DNA of 42,658 nucleotides from Bacteroides sp. (GCA_015060705.1 SUXY01000025.1:1-42658); one strand, 5' to 3'; shown: positions 1-9,559, counted from the first letter of the stretch. Made by a program: numbers and translations. The notes: generated from the letters alone by a model not told the origin.

Positions 1-2427
1 CTTTACGGTTCACGTGCAGGTAATGGTGTAATCTTGATTACTACTAAGAAGGGTCGTGAAAATCCAGGTTTGGGTATCACTATCTCTGCATCAGTTTCTG
101 TAGAAGACGTATTCATGAAGCCAGACCGTCAGAACATCTTCGGTCAAGGTTCTAACGGTGTATACGAACCACAATCAGGTTCTAGCTGGGGTCCTAAGAT
201 TGCCGGTCAGACTGTAAAGAACTGGAACAATGAAGATGAAAAGTTGACTTACTACGATAACGTGAAGAACTTCTTCGACACTGGTGTCAACATGACTGAA
301 AATATCTCATTCGCTCAGCAATTCGGTAAGACTGCTGTCTATACATCTGTAACTCGTTTGGACGACCACTCTAAGATTCCTGGTGCAGAATATAGCCGTA
401 CTAACATGATGGTTCGTGCTTCTTCTACATTCGGTAAGGATGACCGTTGGAGCTTGGACGCTAAGGTTCAGTACATCTTGTCAGATGCCAAGAACCGTCC
501 TTTGTCAGGTGCTAATGATAACAACTACTTCCTCACTATGTTCTCTATGCCTTCTACAATGGACATCACTCGCTTCCAACAAGCAGTTGACCCAACTACA
601 GGTAAGATGTTCTGGTGGCAGAAGGGTAGCGGTTTGAACCCATACTGGGGTGCTGACTACAACACTAACCAAGACGTTCGTAACCGTTTCTTGTTGAACG
701 GTTCTGTTAAGTACAAGTTCACAGACTGGTTGAACGCTGAAATCAAGGCCGGTAGCGATATGTACTATACTGAAACAGAATCTAAGTTGTATGCTGGTAG
801 CCCGTTGTCAACTAACGGCCGTTACAGCACAGGCGAACAGAAGTTCTTCGAAAACAACTTCAGCTTCTTGATTACAGCTCAGAAGGACCGCTTCTTGGGT
901 GATTGGGGTGGTACTGCTACTATCGGTGGTAACATGATGGAACGCAAGTCTACAGGTGTTTCTGCTAGCTTGGGTACTATGATTGTTCCTGACTGGTTCT
1001 GGTTGAGCAACGGTAACAAGGCTGATATCAGTGTAGGTCAGACTTACAACCGCAAGAAGATCAACTCGCTCTACGGTACATTCGGTGTAAACTATGACGG
1101 TTGGGCATTCTTGGATATCACAGCTCGTAACGACTGGTCTTCTTCTTTGAGCAAGGAAAACCGTTCATTCTTCTACCCATCAGTAAGTGCATCATGGGTA
1201 ATCAGCGATATGATCAACAACCGTGGTAAGGGTATGCCGGAATGGTTCACTTACGCTAAGGCTCGTGTATCTTATGCTGAAGTAGGTAACGACATGGATC
1301 CATACCAATTGTACAATGCATATTCTATCGGTTCTGAAGGTAACACAGGTGGTGTAACTGCCGGTCCTTCTTCTTCTACTCTCTATAACGAAGACGTACG
1401 TTCTGAGTTGATCAAGTCTTGGGAAGTAGGTGCTGAAGTTCGTTTCTTCAACAACCGTTTGGGCTTGGACTTCACATGGTATAAGTCTAACGCAACTCGT
1501 CAGCTCTTGAACCTCCCGATGAACTCATTGTCAGGTTACGGTGCTATGAAGATTAATGCCGGTGACATCCAGAACCAAGGTATCGAAATCATGTTGAACG
1601 CAACTCCTATCCAAACTAAGGACTTCACTTGGGATATGATGTTGAACTTCTCTAAGAACGAAAACAAGATTATCGAATTGGCAGAAGGCGTTAAGCAATA
1701 TCAGTTGGGTGGTTATGACAACTTGAAGATTTATGCTCAAGCTGGTGGTAACTACGGTGAAATCTGGGGTACTAAGTTCCAACGTGTACAGGAAGGTCCT
1801 CACGCAGGTAAGTTGTTGTTGAGCTCTGCTGGTTTGCCACAGGGTACTTCTACAGCTGAAAAGATTGGTGACCAGCAGGCAGACTGCTTGTTAGGTTTCA
1901 CTAACACATTCAGATATAAGAACTTCTCTTTGAGCTTCTTGATCGACGGTCGCTTCGGTGGTGACATGTTCTCTGGTACAAACCGTTTGTTGCAAGGCAA
2001 TGGTGTTGCAGCATGTACAGTAGTTGACGGTGACCGTAAGCCGTTCGTAGTAGACGGTGTTATCGCTGACGGTAACGGTGGCTACACTCAGAGCACAGTA
2101 GAAGTAACTCCGGAACAGTATTGGGGTGCTATCGCTTCTTCAAGCGGTAACTTGGGTATCGGTGAAGCTAACTTGTACAGCGCAACCAACATCCGTTTGC
2201 GTAACGTATCTTTGAACTATGCATTCCCGAAGAAGATGTTGGAAAAGACTCCGTTCCAGCAAGTGAAGTTGGGTCTTTCTTGCAACAATGTATGGATGAT
2301 TCACAGCAACATGAACGGTGTAGACCCTGAATCAGTATTTGCTACCAGCACCAATGCAACTGGTTTCGAAAATGCTGCATCACCGACATCTCGTTCATTC
2401 TTGTTTAACGTAACACTTGGTTTCTAA
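1..2427 (+). CDS. SusC/RagA-family TonB-linked outer membrane transporter, 3' part (5' end outside window)
   Basis: The reading frame is open from the first base and ends at TAA 2425-2427, giving 808 visible residues. It opens with LYGSRAGNGVILITTKKG, the conserved end of the SusC plug domain. The signal peptide, carboxypeptidase-like domain, TonB box and most of the plug are therefore missing off the left edge. The rest is a beta-barrel rich in aromatic residues with a C-terminal phenylalanine (NVTLGF), as expected for barrel insertion. SusC proteins import glycans or peptides across the outer membrane under a SusD lid, and the SusD partner follows 21 bp downstream. Codon choice is strongly biased (AAG, TTG, GGT, CGT, AAC), like efp and rpmH here, which suggests very high expression. 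The substrate cannot be told from the sequence. Confidence 0.96.
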   Translation, partial: LYGSRAGNGVILITTKKGRENPGLGITISASVSVEDVFMKPDRQNIFGQGSNGVYEPQSGSSWGPKIAGQTVKNWNNEDEKLTYYDNVKNFFDTGVNMTENISFAQQFGKTAVYTSVTRLDDHSKIPGAEYSRTNMMVRASSTFGKDDRWSLDAKVQYILSDAKNRPLSGANDNNYFLTMFSMPSTMDITRFQQAVDPTTGKMFWWQKGSGLNPYWGADYNTNQDVRNRFLLNGSVKYKFTDWLNAEIKAGSDMYYTETESKLYAGSPLSTNGRYSTGEQKFFENNFSFLITAQKDRFLGDWGGTATIGGNMMERKSTGVSASLGTMIVPDWFWLSNGNKADISVGQTYNRKKINSLYGTFGVNYDGWAFLDITARNDWSSSLSKENRSFFYPSVSASWVISDMINNRGKGMPEWFTYAKARVSYAEVGNDMDPYQLYNAYSIGSEGNTGGVTAGPSSSTLYNEDVRSELIKSWEVGAEVRFFNNRLGLDFTWYKSNATRQLLNLPMNSLSGYGAMKINAGDIQNQGIEIMLNATPIQTKDFTWDMMLNFSKNENKIIELAEGVKQYQLGGYDNLKIYAQAGGNYGEIWGTKFQRVQEGPHAGKLLLSSAGLPQGTSTAEKIGDQQADCLLGFTNTFRYKNFSLSFLIDGRFGGDMFSGTNRLLQGNGVAACTVVDGDRKPFVVDGVIADGNGGYTQSTVEVTPEQYWGAIASSSGNLGIGEANLYSATNIRLRNVSLNYAFPKKMLEKTPFQQVKLGLSCNNVWMIHSNMNGVDPESVFATSTNATGFENAASPTSRSFLFNVTLGF

Positions 2428-2448
2428 TCCCTTTAACAATTGAAAACA

Positions 2449-4401
2449 ATGAAAAAGTATAATAAATTATTCTTCACTTTGGCAATGGGTGCCGCTTTGA
2501 TGGCAGGTACTACCTCTTGCGACGATTTTGAAGAAATCAACATCAGCCCGTCTGTAGCGGGTGAAGAAGTTGTGAAGCCATACTATGCTTTGAACAACTC
2601 CATCATCGGTGCACAGCAGTCACCGCACGAAGCTGAACGTATTGTGGTTTACAACTGGGCATCTGCAGCTCGTATCTCTGGTGAAAACAGTACATTCTTG
2701 AGCAATGGTCGTTACAGCGACAGCTACAATCACGACTACCATAACTCATACATCTCTGACTGGATCAAGAAGGCTACTTTGGCTATCACTTTGGCTGACA
2801 ACAAGGCTGAAGACATGACTAGCGAACATGACAAGAACTTCAACCAGAACATCAAGTCATTCGCTCGTATCTGGAGAGCTGTGATGATTTCTGAATATTC
2901 AGATAACTTCGGTCCTTATCCAATCGCTGCATTCCAGGGTACAAATCCTGAATTCAACAGTGTAAAGGATGTATACTACTTCTTGTTGGATGAATTGAAG
3001 GCTGCTGTAGCTGATATCGTTTTGACAGAAGAACCGACTGCTGATGAAGCTAAGAGTGACCCTATCTTCGGTTACAACGCTCAGAAGTGGGCTAAGTATG
3101 GTAACAGTCTCCGTTTGCGTTTGGCTATGCGCTTGTCTGAAGTAGACGGTGCTAAGGCTAAGAGCGAATTCGAAGCTGTAGACAAGAGCATGTTGATTAC
3201 TACAATGGACGACATCGCTCAAGTGAAGGAATACAACCAGTGGAATGCTTGGGCAGGTGTATATTCTCGTTCTTGGAACATCATCTCATTGCCTTCTACA
3301 ATGTCTAACATCCTCGTAGGTTTGGGTGGTGTATCTGTAGCAGAACAACGTCCTGATTTGGCTCAGTACACTAAGCCAATGGACTACTTGGGCTTGCAGT
3401 TCGCTGACCACTATGCTGACAAGACAGACAACCCGACTAAGGGCTTCTGGATTGACGGTATTCCTGAAAACCTCGACCCGCGTGCATTGAGAATTTATTG
3501 TATCCCTGGTGACAAGGCTGCTGACAACTTCAGAGACTATGGTTCATCAGACATCAAGAACACTACTCAGCCTTTGAACGATGCTGACGGAGAAAAGATT
3601 TTGGATCTCCAAGGTCAGTTCACATGGAACTACTACCCAGCAGGTTCTCGTGGTGCTTGGTCTCCTAAGTTCGCTAAGAACTACGCTGTAGGTAGCTGGT
3701 ATGACACTATGCTTCCTGTATTGTGTAAGACATATGGTGGTGACTCAGAAGGTTCACGCGTATGGTTCGGTCCATGGGAAACTCACTTCTTGTTGGCAGA
3801 AGCTGCTTTGTACGGTTGGAATGCCGGTACAACTGCTAAGGCTGCTTACGAACAGGGTATCCGCACTAGCTTCGAAAACTTCGGTGTTAGCCAGTATGTA
3901 GACGCTTACTTGGCTTCTGAAGACTACAACCGTGTAGGTGTATCTGTAGCATTCGACCACCAAGTTGAACCAGCTAACTTCACTGCTAACTATGTAAATG
4001 GTTATACTAATGAAGCTGGTACTATGACTTATGAATATCCTAACGCAAGCAAGGCTTTGTATAAGGGTGGTAAGTTGAACGATGCTTTGGCTAAGATCAT
4101 CACTCAGAAGTATATCGCACAGACTCCGTACGGTGTATTGGAAATGTGGAACGACCGTCGTCGTCTTGGTTTGCCTTGGTTCGATCTTCCTAACAATGAA
4201 ACTTCATTCGTTGGTGCAGATATGGAAAATACTTGGACAGCCAATACTTACTTGGAAGGCCAGAACGTGAAGGTATTCCCACAACGTTTGCGTTACCCAT
4301 CAAGCTTGCAGAATGCTGACCCTACAGGTTATGCGAAGGCAATCGAACTCTTGGGTGGTGCTGACAATACTTTGACTCCGCTTTGGTGGGCTATTCATTA
4401 A
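2449..4401 (+). CDS. SusD/RagB-family nutrient-binding outer membrane lipoprotein
   Basis: This 650-residue protein has a lipoprotein signal peptide (MKKYNKLFF... ending in TTSCDDFEE, lipid-anchor Cys about residue 24). The ATG at 2449 is preferred over a TTG nine bases upstream, because it starts the basic n-region. The body is helix-rich and looks like the SusD-like_2 branch: KSFARIWRAVMISEYSDNFG early on, and a C-terminal WNDRRRLGLPWFD followed by FPQRLRYP, typical of SusD proteins. It binds the nutrient at the cell surface and caps the SusC channel. It lies 21 bp after the susC-like gene, has the same highly biased codon use, and is followed by a clear terminator, so the pair forms the end of one transcript. 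Confidence 0.96.
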   Translation: MKKYNKLFFTLAMGAALMAGTTSCDDFEEINISPSVAGEEVVKPYYALNNSIIGAQQSPHEAERIVVYNWASAARISGENSTFLSNGRYSDSYNHDYHNSYISDWIKKATLAITLADNKAEDMTSEHDKNFNQNIKSFARIWRAVMISEYSDNFGPYPIAAFQGTNPEFNSVKDVYYFLLDELKAAVADIVLTEEPTADEAKSDPIFGYNAQKWAKYGNSLRLRLAMRLSEVDGAKAKSEFEAVDKSMLITTMDDIAQVKEYNQWNAWAGVYSRSWNIISLPSTMSNILVGLGGVSVAEQRPDLAQYTKPMDYLGLQFADHYADKTDNPTKGFWIDGIPENLDPRALRIYCIPGDKAADNFRDYGSSDIKNTTQPLNDADGEKILDLQGQFTWNYYPAGSRGAWSPKFAKNYAVGSWYDTMLPVLCKTYGGDSEGSRVWFGPWETHFLLAEAALYGWNAGTTAKAAYEQGIRTSFENFGVSQYVDAYLASEDYNRVGVSVAFDHQVEPANFTANYVNGYTNEAGTMTYEYPNASKALYKGGKLNDALAKIITQKYIAQTPYGVLEMWNDRRRLGLPWFDLPNNETSFVGADMENTWTANTYLEGQNVKVFPQRLRYPSSLQNADPTGYAKAIELLGGADNTLTPLWWAIH

Positions 4402-4423
4402 TTGAATCCTTAAACTTATAAAT

Positions 4424-4459
4424 AGCGAGGGTGCTCTGATGAGCATCCTCGTTTTTTTT
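4424..4459 (+). terminator. Rho-independent terminator after the susCD-like pair
   Basis: A GC-rich stem (GAGGGTGCTC / GAGCATCCTC, one G-T wobble, TGAT loop) is followed by eight T residues. It starts 22 bp after the susD stop. Confidence 0.9.
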
Positions 4460-4474
4460 ATGTTTAATCATTTA

Positions 4475-4504
4475 TTGTTTTCTTCGTTTTTTGTTGTATT
4501 TTTG
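4475..4504 (+). promoter_or_regulatory. Bacteroidetes-type promoter for the 4644 gene
   Basis: ATTG at 4474-4477 (near TTTG) is followed after 19 bp by TATTTTTG at 4497-4504, which fits TAnnTTTG. The leader to the ATG at 4644 would be about 130 nt. Confidence 0.55.
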
Positions 4505-4643
4505 TGGAATTATCATCAACATGTGAACCAGTGAAAATAGCTGTTGAGTTTTTGTTGAAATTGCATTGTGAAGGTTCATTAAGGTTCAGTAAATGGGTGT
4601 TTGATCTATAAAAGGATATTTTAAATATTATGATAATTAAGCT

Positions 4644-5282
4644 ATGACAAAGAAAACATTTTTACTTACAGCTTTCTTGGCTTTTGGCTTGTTGGTTTCC
4701 GCTCAGGAATCCAATGGTTATTATTTCAAGGATTTTACTCCGGGAAGAGTCATCTTGAAGAACAAGCAGTTTGCCCGTGGCAAATTTAATTATGATTTTG
4801 TGAATCACCAGATGCATTTCCTGAATGGTAAGACCGATATGATAGTAGAGAATCTGGAAGACATCGATACGGTTATCATAGACAAGACCCGTTTCATTCC
4901 CCTTGAAGGACGCTTTTTGGAAGTGATGAAGGGAAAGAAATCGGTGGTGCTGATTGAAAAGGAAGTCAAGACCCGTGAGCGAGGTAAGGAAGGTGCCATG
5001 GGATTGGCTACTCAAGGTAGTGTGCAAGCCATTGATGTTAATGCCCGTTTTCAACGTGTAAACGGGGAAAACAAGATGGATTTAACAATCTACAAAGAAG
5101 AAATCGAAAATGTTTATTTCATTTTCCATAAGAGAGATTGGGAATCGTTCCGTAATCAAGCTACCTTCGTGAAGCTTTTCCCCAAAAAGAAGCAGGAAGG
5201 CGTGAAAGAAACAATCAAGGCATTGGATATTGACTTCGACAAGCCGGAGGATGTATTGCGCCTATTGGATGCTTTGGAATAA
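4644..5282 (+). CDS. Secreted protein of unknown function
   Basis: This 212-residue protein has a type I signal peptide (MTKKTFLLTAFLAFGLLVSA, cleavage near AQE). The mature part starts GYYFKDFTPGRVILKNKQFARGKF and is rich in short beta-strands and charged turns. I see no catalytic motif and do not recognise a named family; it reads like the small periplasmic or surface proteins found beside Bacteroidetes regulatory or uptake genes. It has its own promoter 140 bp upstream and ends 70 bp from the convergent GH92 gene, with a 15-bp perfect hairpin between them. It therefore looks monocistronic rather than part of the susCD-like operon. It may still be functionally linked to the pair upstream, but nothing in the sequence shows this. 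Confidence 0.85.
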   Translation: MTKKTFLLTAFLAFGLLVSAQESNGYYFKDFTPGRVILKNKQFARGKFNYDFVNHQMHFLNGKTDMIVENLEDIDTVIIDKTRFIPLEGRFLEVMKGKKSVVLIEKEVKTRERGKEGAMGLATQGSVQAIDVNARFQRVNGENKMDLTIYKEEIENVYFIFHKRDWESFRNQATFVKLFPKKKQEGVKETIKALDIDFDKPEDVLRLLDALE

Positions 5283-5292
5283 TCATATAATA

Positions 5293-5327
5293 AATAGGTG
5301 GATGTGTCATGAACACATCCACCTATT
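5293..5327. terminator. Bidirectional hairpin between convergent genes
   Basis: A perfect 15-bp stem (AATAGGTGGATGTGT and its complement) with a 5-nt loop lies 10 bp after the 4644 gene and 25 bp after the GH92 stop. The T-run is weak on both strands, so it may work mainly as a 3'-end stabiliser. Confidence 0.7.
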
Positions 5328-5351
5328 ATAATAATAAGGTATAAGAAGATT

Positions 5352-7547
5352 TTAGTTCTTCATTTTGAATACCAACGTACCACCCTTCACGATGTCTTCG
5401 TGAGTGATGTAGTTCTTGGTATAAGGCTCGCCATTCAAGGTGATGCTTTCTACATATTTGTTTTCATCCGAAATACCTTCTGCAATCACGGTGAAAGTCT
5501 TTCCGTCTGCCAAGTTGAGGACAATCTTCGGCAATTGAGGAGCACCGAATACATAGTTGCCGCTAACCGGGTCTACCGGGTAGAAGCCCATAGCCGAGAA
5601 CATGTACCAAGCTGACATCTGGCCGCAGTCGTCGTTACCGCAAAGACCATCCGGTTCCGGACGATACTGAGTATCGAATATCTGACGAATCAATTCTTGT
5701 GTACGTTCTGGACGACCTGCCATAGCGTAGAGATAAGTTACGTGATGGCTAGGTTCATTACCATGTGCATACTGGCCAATCAAACCGGTTACGTCGGCTT
5801 GTGTAGTCTTCAATTCAACGGTAAATACAGAGTCCAACTTGTTCAGGAAGGCTTCTTCGCCACCGAAGAGGGCAATCAATCCTGGAACATCGTGTTGTAC
5901 ATGCCAGGTATATTGCCATGCATTGCCTTCTGTATAGTCGCCACCCTTGCTTTCCGCATGAGCCACTTCGCTTGGGTCGAACGGAGTTTTCCAAGTACCG
6001 TTGGCATTACGTGGACGCATGAATTGTGTCTGCGTATCGAACAAGTTCTTGTAGAAGTCGGCGCGCTTGCTGAAGTAAGCAGCATCTTCTTCTTTACCCA
6101 TTCGCTTGGCCATATCGGCGGCTGCATAGTCATCGTAAATAGATTCCAATGTCGAAGATACCGATTCCACTTCTGTCAAGTCGGTTGGGAAATAACCGTG
6201 CTTCATGTAGTTTTCCCAATTGGACTTATGTGGATGCGAAACGGTCTGTGTACGCTTCACCATATTGAATGCCCGTTCGGCATCGAATCCGCGGAAGCCC
6301 TTTCGGTATGCTTCGGCGATAACAGATACACCGTGGTTGGCAATCATGGTGTATGTTTCCTTACCCCACAATCCCCAAATAGGCAAGAAACCTTGGGCTT
6401 CGCCTTGTTCTACCAATGAAGTCACAAAACCGTCGACCTTTTCTGGTACCATCAACGTATAGAACGGATGAGCGGCGCGATAAGTATCCCACAAAGAGAA
6501 AGTGGAATAGAAGGCATCGCCGCCGGTCTTTACGATTTCGTCCTTGGCATTACGGTACATGCCGTCTACGTCTGAAATCTGGTTCGGCTGGATGAGGGCG
6601 TGATAGAAGCTGGTATAGTAATTGGCCTTTTGGGCATCTGTACCAGTCACGTCTATGCGCTTCAGGTAGTTGTTCCAGCTGTCCTTGGCTGCTTGGCGTG
6701 TCGCTTCAAAGTCCCATCCCGGCAATTCGGTATCCATGTTCTTCTTGGCACCTTCTACGCTGGTGGTAGAAAGGGCAATCTTGGTCAACAATTCATCGCC
6801 CGGTTCCATGTCGAAGCAAGCAACAATACGTTGTCCCTTTTCGGTTTCAGCCATCGGCAAGTTGATTTGACCGGTAGTAGGGCGGTTGAACTTCAATACG
6901 AAGAAGTAATCCTGGTTCACCCATACGCTGTTACGTACATGGCCGCTCAAGGTCTGTTCGTCTTCCCACTTTACTTCGCAGAGGCTTACTTGTGAGTGAT
7001 ATTGTGCTTCATTCCAAGTTGGACCATGTTGCAAGTCGATAAGTACAGAAGCTGAATCGGCTGTATGATAAGTATAACGATGGAGGGCTACACGTGGAGA
7101 AGCAGTCAATTCCGCTTTTACGTTCGGTTCTTCCAGTTCTACACTATAGTATCCTGGTGTAGCTGATTCCTGGTCCTTGGAGAAACGGCTGCGATATCCG
7201 TCCCATGCGCGGGTACGTTCGCCGGTAGCAGGCATTACGAGTACGTCACCGAGGTCCATACAACCTGTACCGTTCAAGTGAGTTTGGGTAAAGCCCCAAA
7301 TGATAGAGTCGTTGTTGACATACTCCGAGCAGTATCTCCAACCCACAGCTCCCGTTACCGGGCTGGTTTGAATCATACCGAATGGAGTGGTGGCGCCAGG
7401 GAACGTGTGTCCGTTGTCGGCTGCACCGATGAATGGATTCACATATTGTGTGTAATCCATGGGTGCTGCATTGGTCTGTGTCTTGTTGCTACAGCTGGCA
7501 AATACACCGGCCAATGCAAGTGAGCATAAGAATGCGGTTTTCTTCAT
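5352..7547 (-). CDS. GH92 family alpha-mannosidase, lipoprotein
   Basis: This 731-residue protein has a lipoprotein signal (ALAGVFASC, lipid Cys19), so it is probably on the outer membrane. GH92 hallmarks are present in order: VNPFIG and NGHTFPGATTPFGM (36-58), HLNGTGCMDLGD (90-101), a Glu in YTEGNAWQY (E540, aligned by me with the catalytic acid region of studied GH92 enzymes), GNEPSHH (597-602) and GNDDCGQMSAWY (637-648), the region holding the catalytic base aspartate. GH92 enzymes are inverting, calcium-dependent exo-alpha-mannosidases, many acting on high-mannose N-glycans. The gene lies 155 bp downstream of the PNGase F-like gene on the same strand, a pairing that suggests N-glycan use. 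Linkage preference cannot be read from sequence. Length is normal for the family. Confidence 0.96.
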   Translation of the reverse strand: MKKTAFLCSLALAGVFASCSNKTQTNAAPMDYTQYVNPFIGAADNGHTFPGATTPFGMIQTSPVTGAVGWRYCSEYVNNDSIIWGFTQTHLNGTGCMDLGDVLVMPATGERTRAWDGYRSRFSKDQESATPGYYSVELEEPNVKAELTASPRVALHRYTYHTADSASVLIDLQHGPTWNEAQYHSQVSLCEVKWEDEQTLSGHVRNSVWVNQDYFFVLKFNRPTTGQINLPMAETEKGQRIVACFDMEPGDELLTKIALSTTSVEGAKKNMDTELPGWDFEATRQAAKDSWNNYLKRIDVTGTDAQKANYYTSFYHALIQPNQISDVDGMYRNAKDEIVKTGGDAFYSTFSLWDTYRAAHPFYTLMVPEKVDGFVTSLVEQGEAQGFLPIWGLWGKETYTMIANHGVSVIAEAYRKGFRGFDAERAFNMVKRTQTVSHPHKSNWENYMKHGYFPTDLTEVESVSSTLESIYDDYAAADMAKRMGKEEDAAYFSKRADFYKNLFDTQTQFMRPRNANGTWKTPFDPSEVAHAESKGGDYTEGNAWQYTWHVQHDVPGLIALFGGEEAFLNKLDSVFTVELKTTQADVTGLIGQYAHGNEPSHHVTYLYAMAGRPERTQELIRQIFDTQYRPEPDGLCGNDDCGQMSAWYMFSAMGFYPVDPVSGNYVFGAPQLPKIVLNLADGKTFTVIAEGISDENKYVESITLNGEPYTKNYITHEDIVKGGTLVFKMKN

Positions 7548-7585
7548 TGTTTGTTTTATGGTTTTAATGATAGTTTTTTATGTAA

Positions 7586-7693
7586 TGTCATTCAGATCGA
7601 AGCGAAGACGGGTTGTTGAGCAAAGCGAAAAATCTCGGTAACATCCACTTTGTGCTTCCGAGATCCTTCCTCCCTTCGGTCGTCTGGATGACA
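7586..7693. repeat. Modular inverted-repeat element A (REPIN-like)
   Basis: The 108-bp element is framed by TGTCATTCAGA (7586) and TCTGGATGACA (ends 7693). Its left arm is type delta (starting TCGAAGCGAAGACGGG, ending AATCTCGG) and its right arm, read inward on the minus strand, is type alpha (CGACCGAAGGGAGGAAGGATCTCG). The loop carries AACATCCACTT. Element F at 39315 is close to its reverse complement. It lies 9 bp downstream of the PNGase stop and 38 bp upstream of the GH92 start. Confidence 0.93.
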
Positions 7694-7702
7694 AGGGATG
7701 TT

Positions 7703-9412
7703 TTAATAAAGTAAAGTACCAGCCAGGCACCAGTAGCTGTTGCTGCCACCTTCTGGAGCACCTTGTGGAATTTCCACGGTAATGGTATGTTCACCTGCTT
7801 CGAGGTCGCCCAAGTAGATGTATTCCGGATTGGTTACAGTACCCGGACACCAGTTGGAACGGCTCAAGTCTGAAGAGCTCAAACCATTGGAGAAGTTACC
7901 AGAGCAAGGATTCCAGTTACGGTATGTACCGCAGTCGTCACGCCAAGGAACGAAGGAAATCACCTTGTCGCCGTTCAAGTAGATGGTGTTCGGCTTTTGG
8001 TTGAATTCGTCACCATTGCCCCAACCGCCATGACCGGTAGTAGTGAAGTAGAGAACGGCATTCTTTACCAGTTCCTTCAATGTGAACTTCGCGTTCAACT
8101 TGTCGTTCAACATGAAGAGAGGATAAGGTTGACCGGCTTGTTCCAAATAGTTCACGGTATTGAACAAAGGCATTACCTTGTACATACGACGGTTTTCGTC
8201 TGGGTAATACTTCATCTTCAAAGTAATCTTGTGGCCCTTGGCATCCCAGTTGCCAATATAAGCGCCAATCCATACTTCGCCTTGCAGACGGTCTGCTAAA
8301 GCTGTTACTTCGGTCTTGTAAAGAACAGAATCCGACCATTCTTGGCCTGGCACAATGTTGTGGTTGTATTGGCGTACACCGAAGCCGGTGAAGAAACGCA
8401 TCAATTCCAACGGAGTGCTGTAATCAGGAGTAGAAACCAAACCATGATAGTTATCATTGCCGGAAGTAAAGTGAGGAACACTCTTGAGGTCCTTCAAGGC
8501 ATCGAGGAACGATTGCTTCTTGTCAGTTGGGATAACGAATACCGAACCGGTACGGTCGTAAGCATCACCATCCGACCATTGGATCAATTCTACAAAGATA
8601 CTACGGTCCTTCACGTATTCAGGAAGCTTTACCTTCTTCATCAGGATAGTACCACCGCCAACGTTATAAGAAATGCCGTCTTCCAACTTTTCCGGGAACT
8701 TAGCACCGTTGAAGCATACGTTTTCTTCATTGAATACAGGAACAGTAATTACGTTGCTATGGTTAATCTTGTACTGATACACTTCGGCAATCATCTTGGT
8801 ACCCCAAGAAGTCGGGAGCAAGGATTGTGTTTCCTTGACCGGAGTGATAGCTGTAGCTTCTTGTACAGTGTCACCATTGCGGACTACGCGGAGAACCAAA
8901 CCGTTAGGTACACCCATGTTCGGTTGTGGAGTACCACGGAAAGCGATGTCGTTGGTATACCAAATTTCGATGGTATTCGAGCGAACCGATGTACGGACTA
9001 CTGTACAGTTCAAGCCCAAATACTTTTCTTGACCGATTACTTTCAAATCCTTGTCCATTTCGTATGCAGTAGCCGAAGAAATGATTTCACCGCTAGGAAG
9101 TTCTGCCCAACGATAGTATTCATTGGCTGCATAATCCATGTAACTCTTGGTTACAGGAAGTTTATAGTCAGGACGTCCGTCGTTTGCCGGTTTTGGATCG
9201 ATTTTAGGCATGACGCTTTCCAATGCAACATGATCACCGCATACCTTCATAATCATTTCACCCGGACGAACCTTGCCTTTGTAACTAGATTGATAAGTTA
9301 CTTCGATGCCTTTCGCTTTCTTGAATTTCTTAGGAGATACTTGTGCGTAAACCGATGTGGCGAAGATGCACAGAGCCACCATCCAAATGCTTTTCTGTAG
9401 GAAATTTTTCAT
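7703..9412 (-). CDS. PNGase F-like peptide-N-glycosidase with N-terminal accessory domain
   Basis: This 569-residue protein has a type I signal peptide (residues 1-23, ending VYAQ). The C-terminal half (about 250-569) matches PNGase F, aligned by eye from memory of the Elizabethkingia enzyme. The segment AYDRTGSVFV fits the D60 region (here D286), WDAKG fits WLAKG, GHGGWGNGDEF fits the E206 region (E469), and NWCPG (520-524) is the conserved WCPG motif. The residue aligning with E118 appears to be Gly387. PNGase F removes N-glycans from asparagine, turning it to aspartate. Residues 24-245 form an extra N-terminal domain, as in the larger type II enzymes, and contain a GLPGLI-like stretch (GVPNGLVLRVVRNG). 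It precedes the GH92 gene, as expected for N-glycan release then mannose trimming. Confidence 0.9.
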   Translation of the reverse strand: MKNFLQKSIWMVALCIFATSVYAQVSPKKFKKAKGIEVTYQSSYKGKVRPGEMIMKVCGDHVALESVMPKIDPKPANDGRPDYKLPVTKSYMDYAANEYYRWAELPSGEIISSATAYEMDKDLKVIGQEKYLGLNCTVVRTSVRSNTIEIWYTNDIAFRGTPQPNMGVPNGLVLRVVRNGDTVQEATAITPVKETQSLLPTSWGTKMIAEVYQYKINHSNVITVPVFNEENVCFNGAKFPEKLEDGISYNVGGGTILMKKVKLPEYVKDRSIFVELIQWSDGDAYDRTGSVFVIPTDKKQSFLDALKDLKSVPHFTSGNDNYHGLVSTPDYSTPLELMRFFTGFGVRQYNHNIVPGQEWSDSVLYKTEVTALADRLQGEVWIGAYIGNWDAKGHKITLKMKYYPDENRRMYKVMPLFNTVNYLEQAGQPYPLFMLNDKLNAKFTLKELVKNAVLYFTTTGHGGWGNGDEFNQKPNTIYLNGDKVISFVPWRDDCGTYRNWNPCSGNFSNGLSSSDLSRSNWCPGTVTNPEYIYLGDLEAGEHTITVEIPQGAPEGGSNSYWCLAGTLLY

Positions 9413-9530
9413 AGGTTTTAAAGATTAATTAATCATTCTGTAAAGATACGTGTTTTTCGTGGATTATACATAAAAAATGCTTGAATGTTTTTTTTATCGC
9501 TTTCTTTCTTACAATTTGGTTTAATTCTTC

Positions 9531-9538
9531 TATCTTTG
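9531..9538 (+). promoter_or_regulatory. Probable -7 box for proBA-argF'
   Basis: TATCTTTG matches TAnnTTTG and lies 21 bp before the proB ATG. No good TTTG is seen at the usual distance upstream. Confidence 0.45.
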
Positions 9539-9559
9539 CGAATCTAAAAGAATGAGAGA

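Noticed and set aside
8342..9400. Long open frame of 352 codons antisense to the PNGase F-like gene
   Set aside because: The biased codon use of the sense gene leaves the opposite strand open. The sense protein has clear family motifs and the antisense one has none. The same holds for 23204-24244 and 5697-6419.
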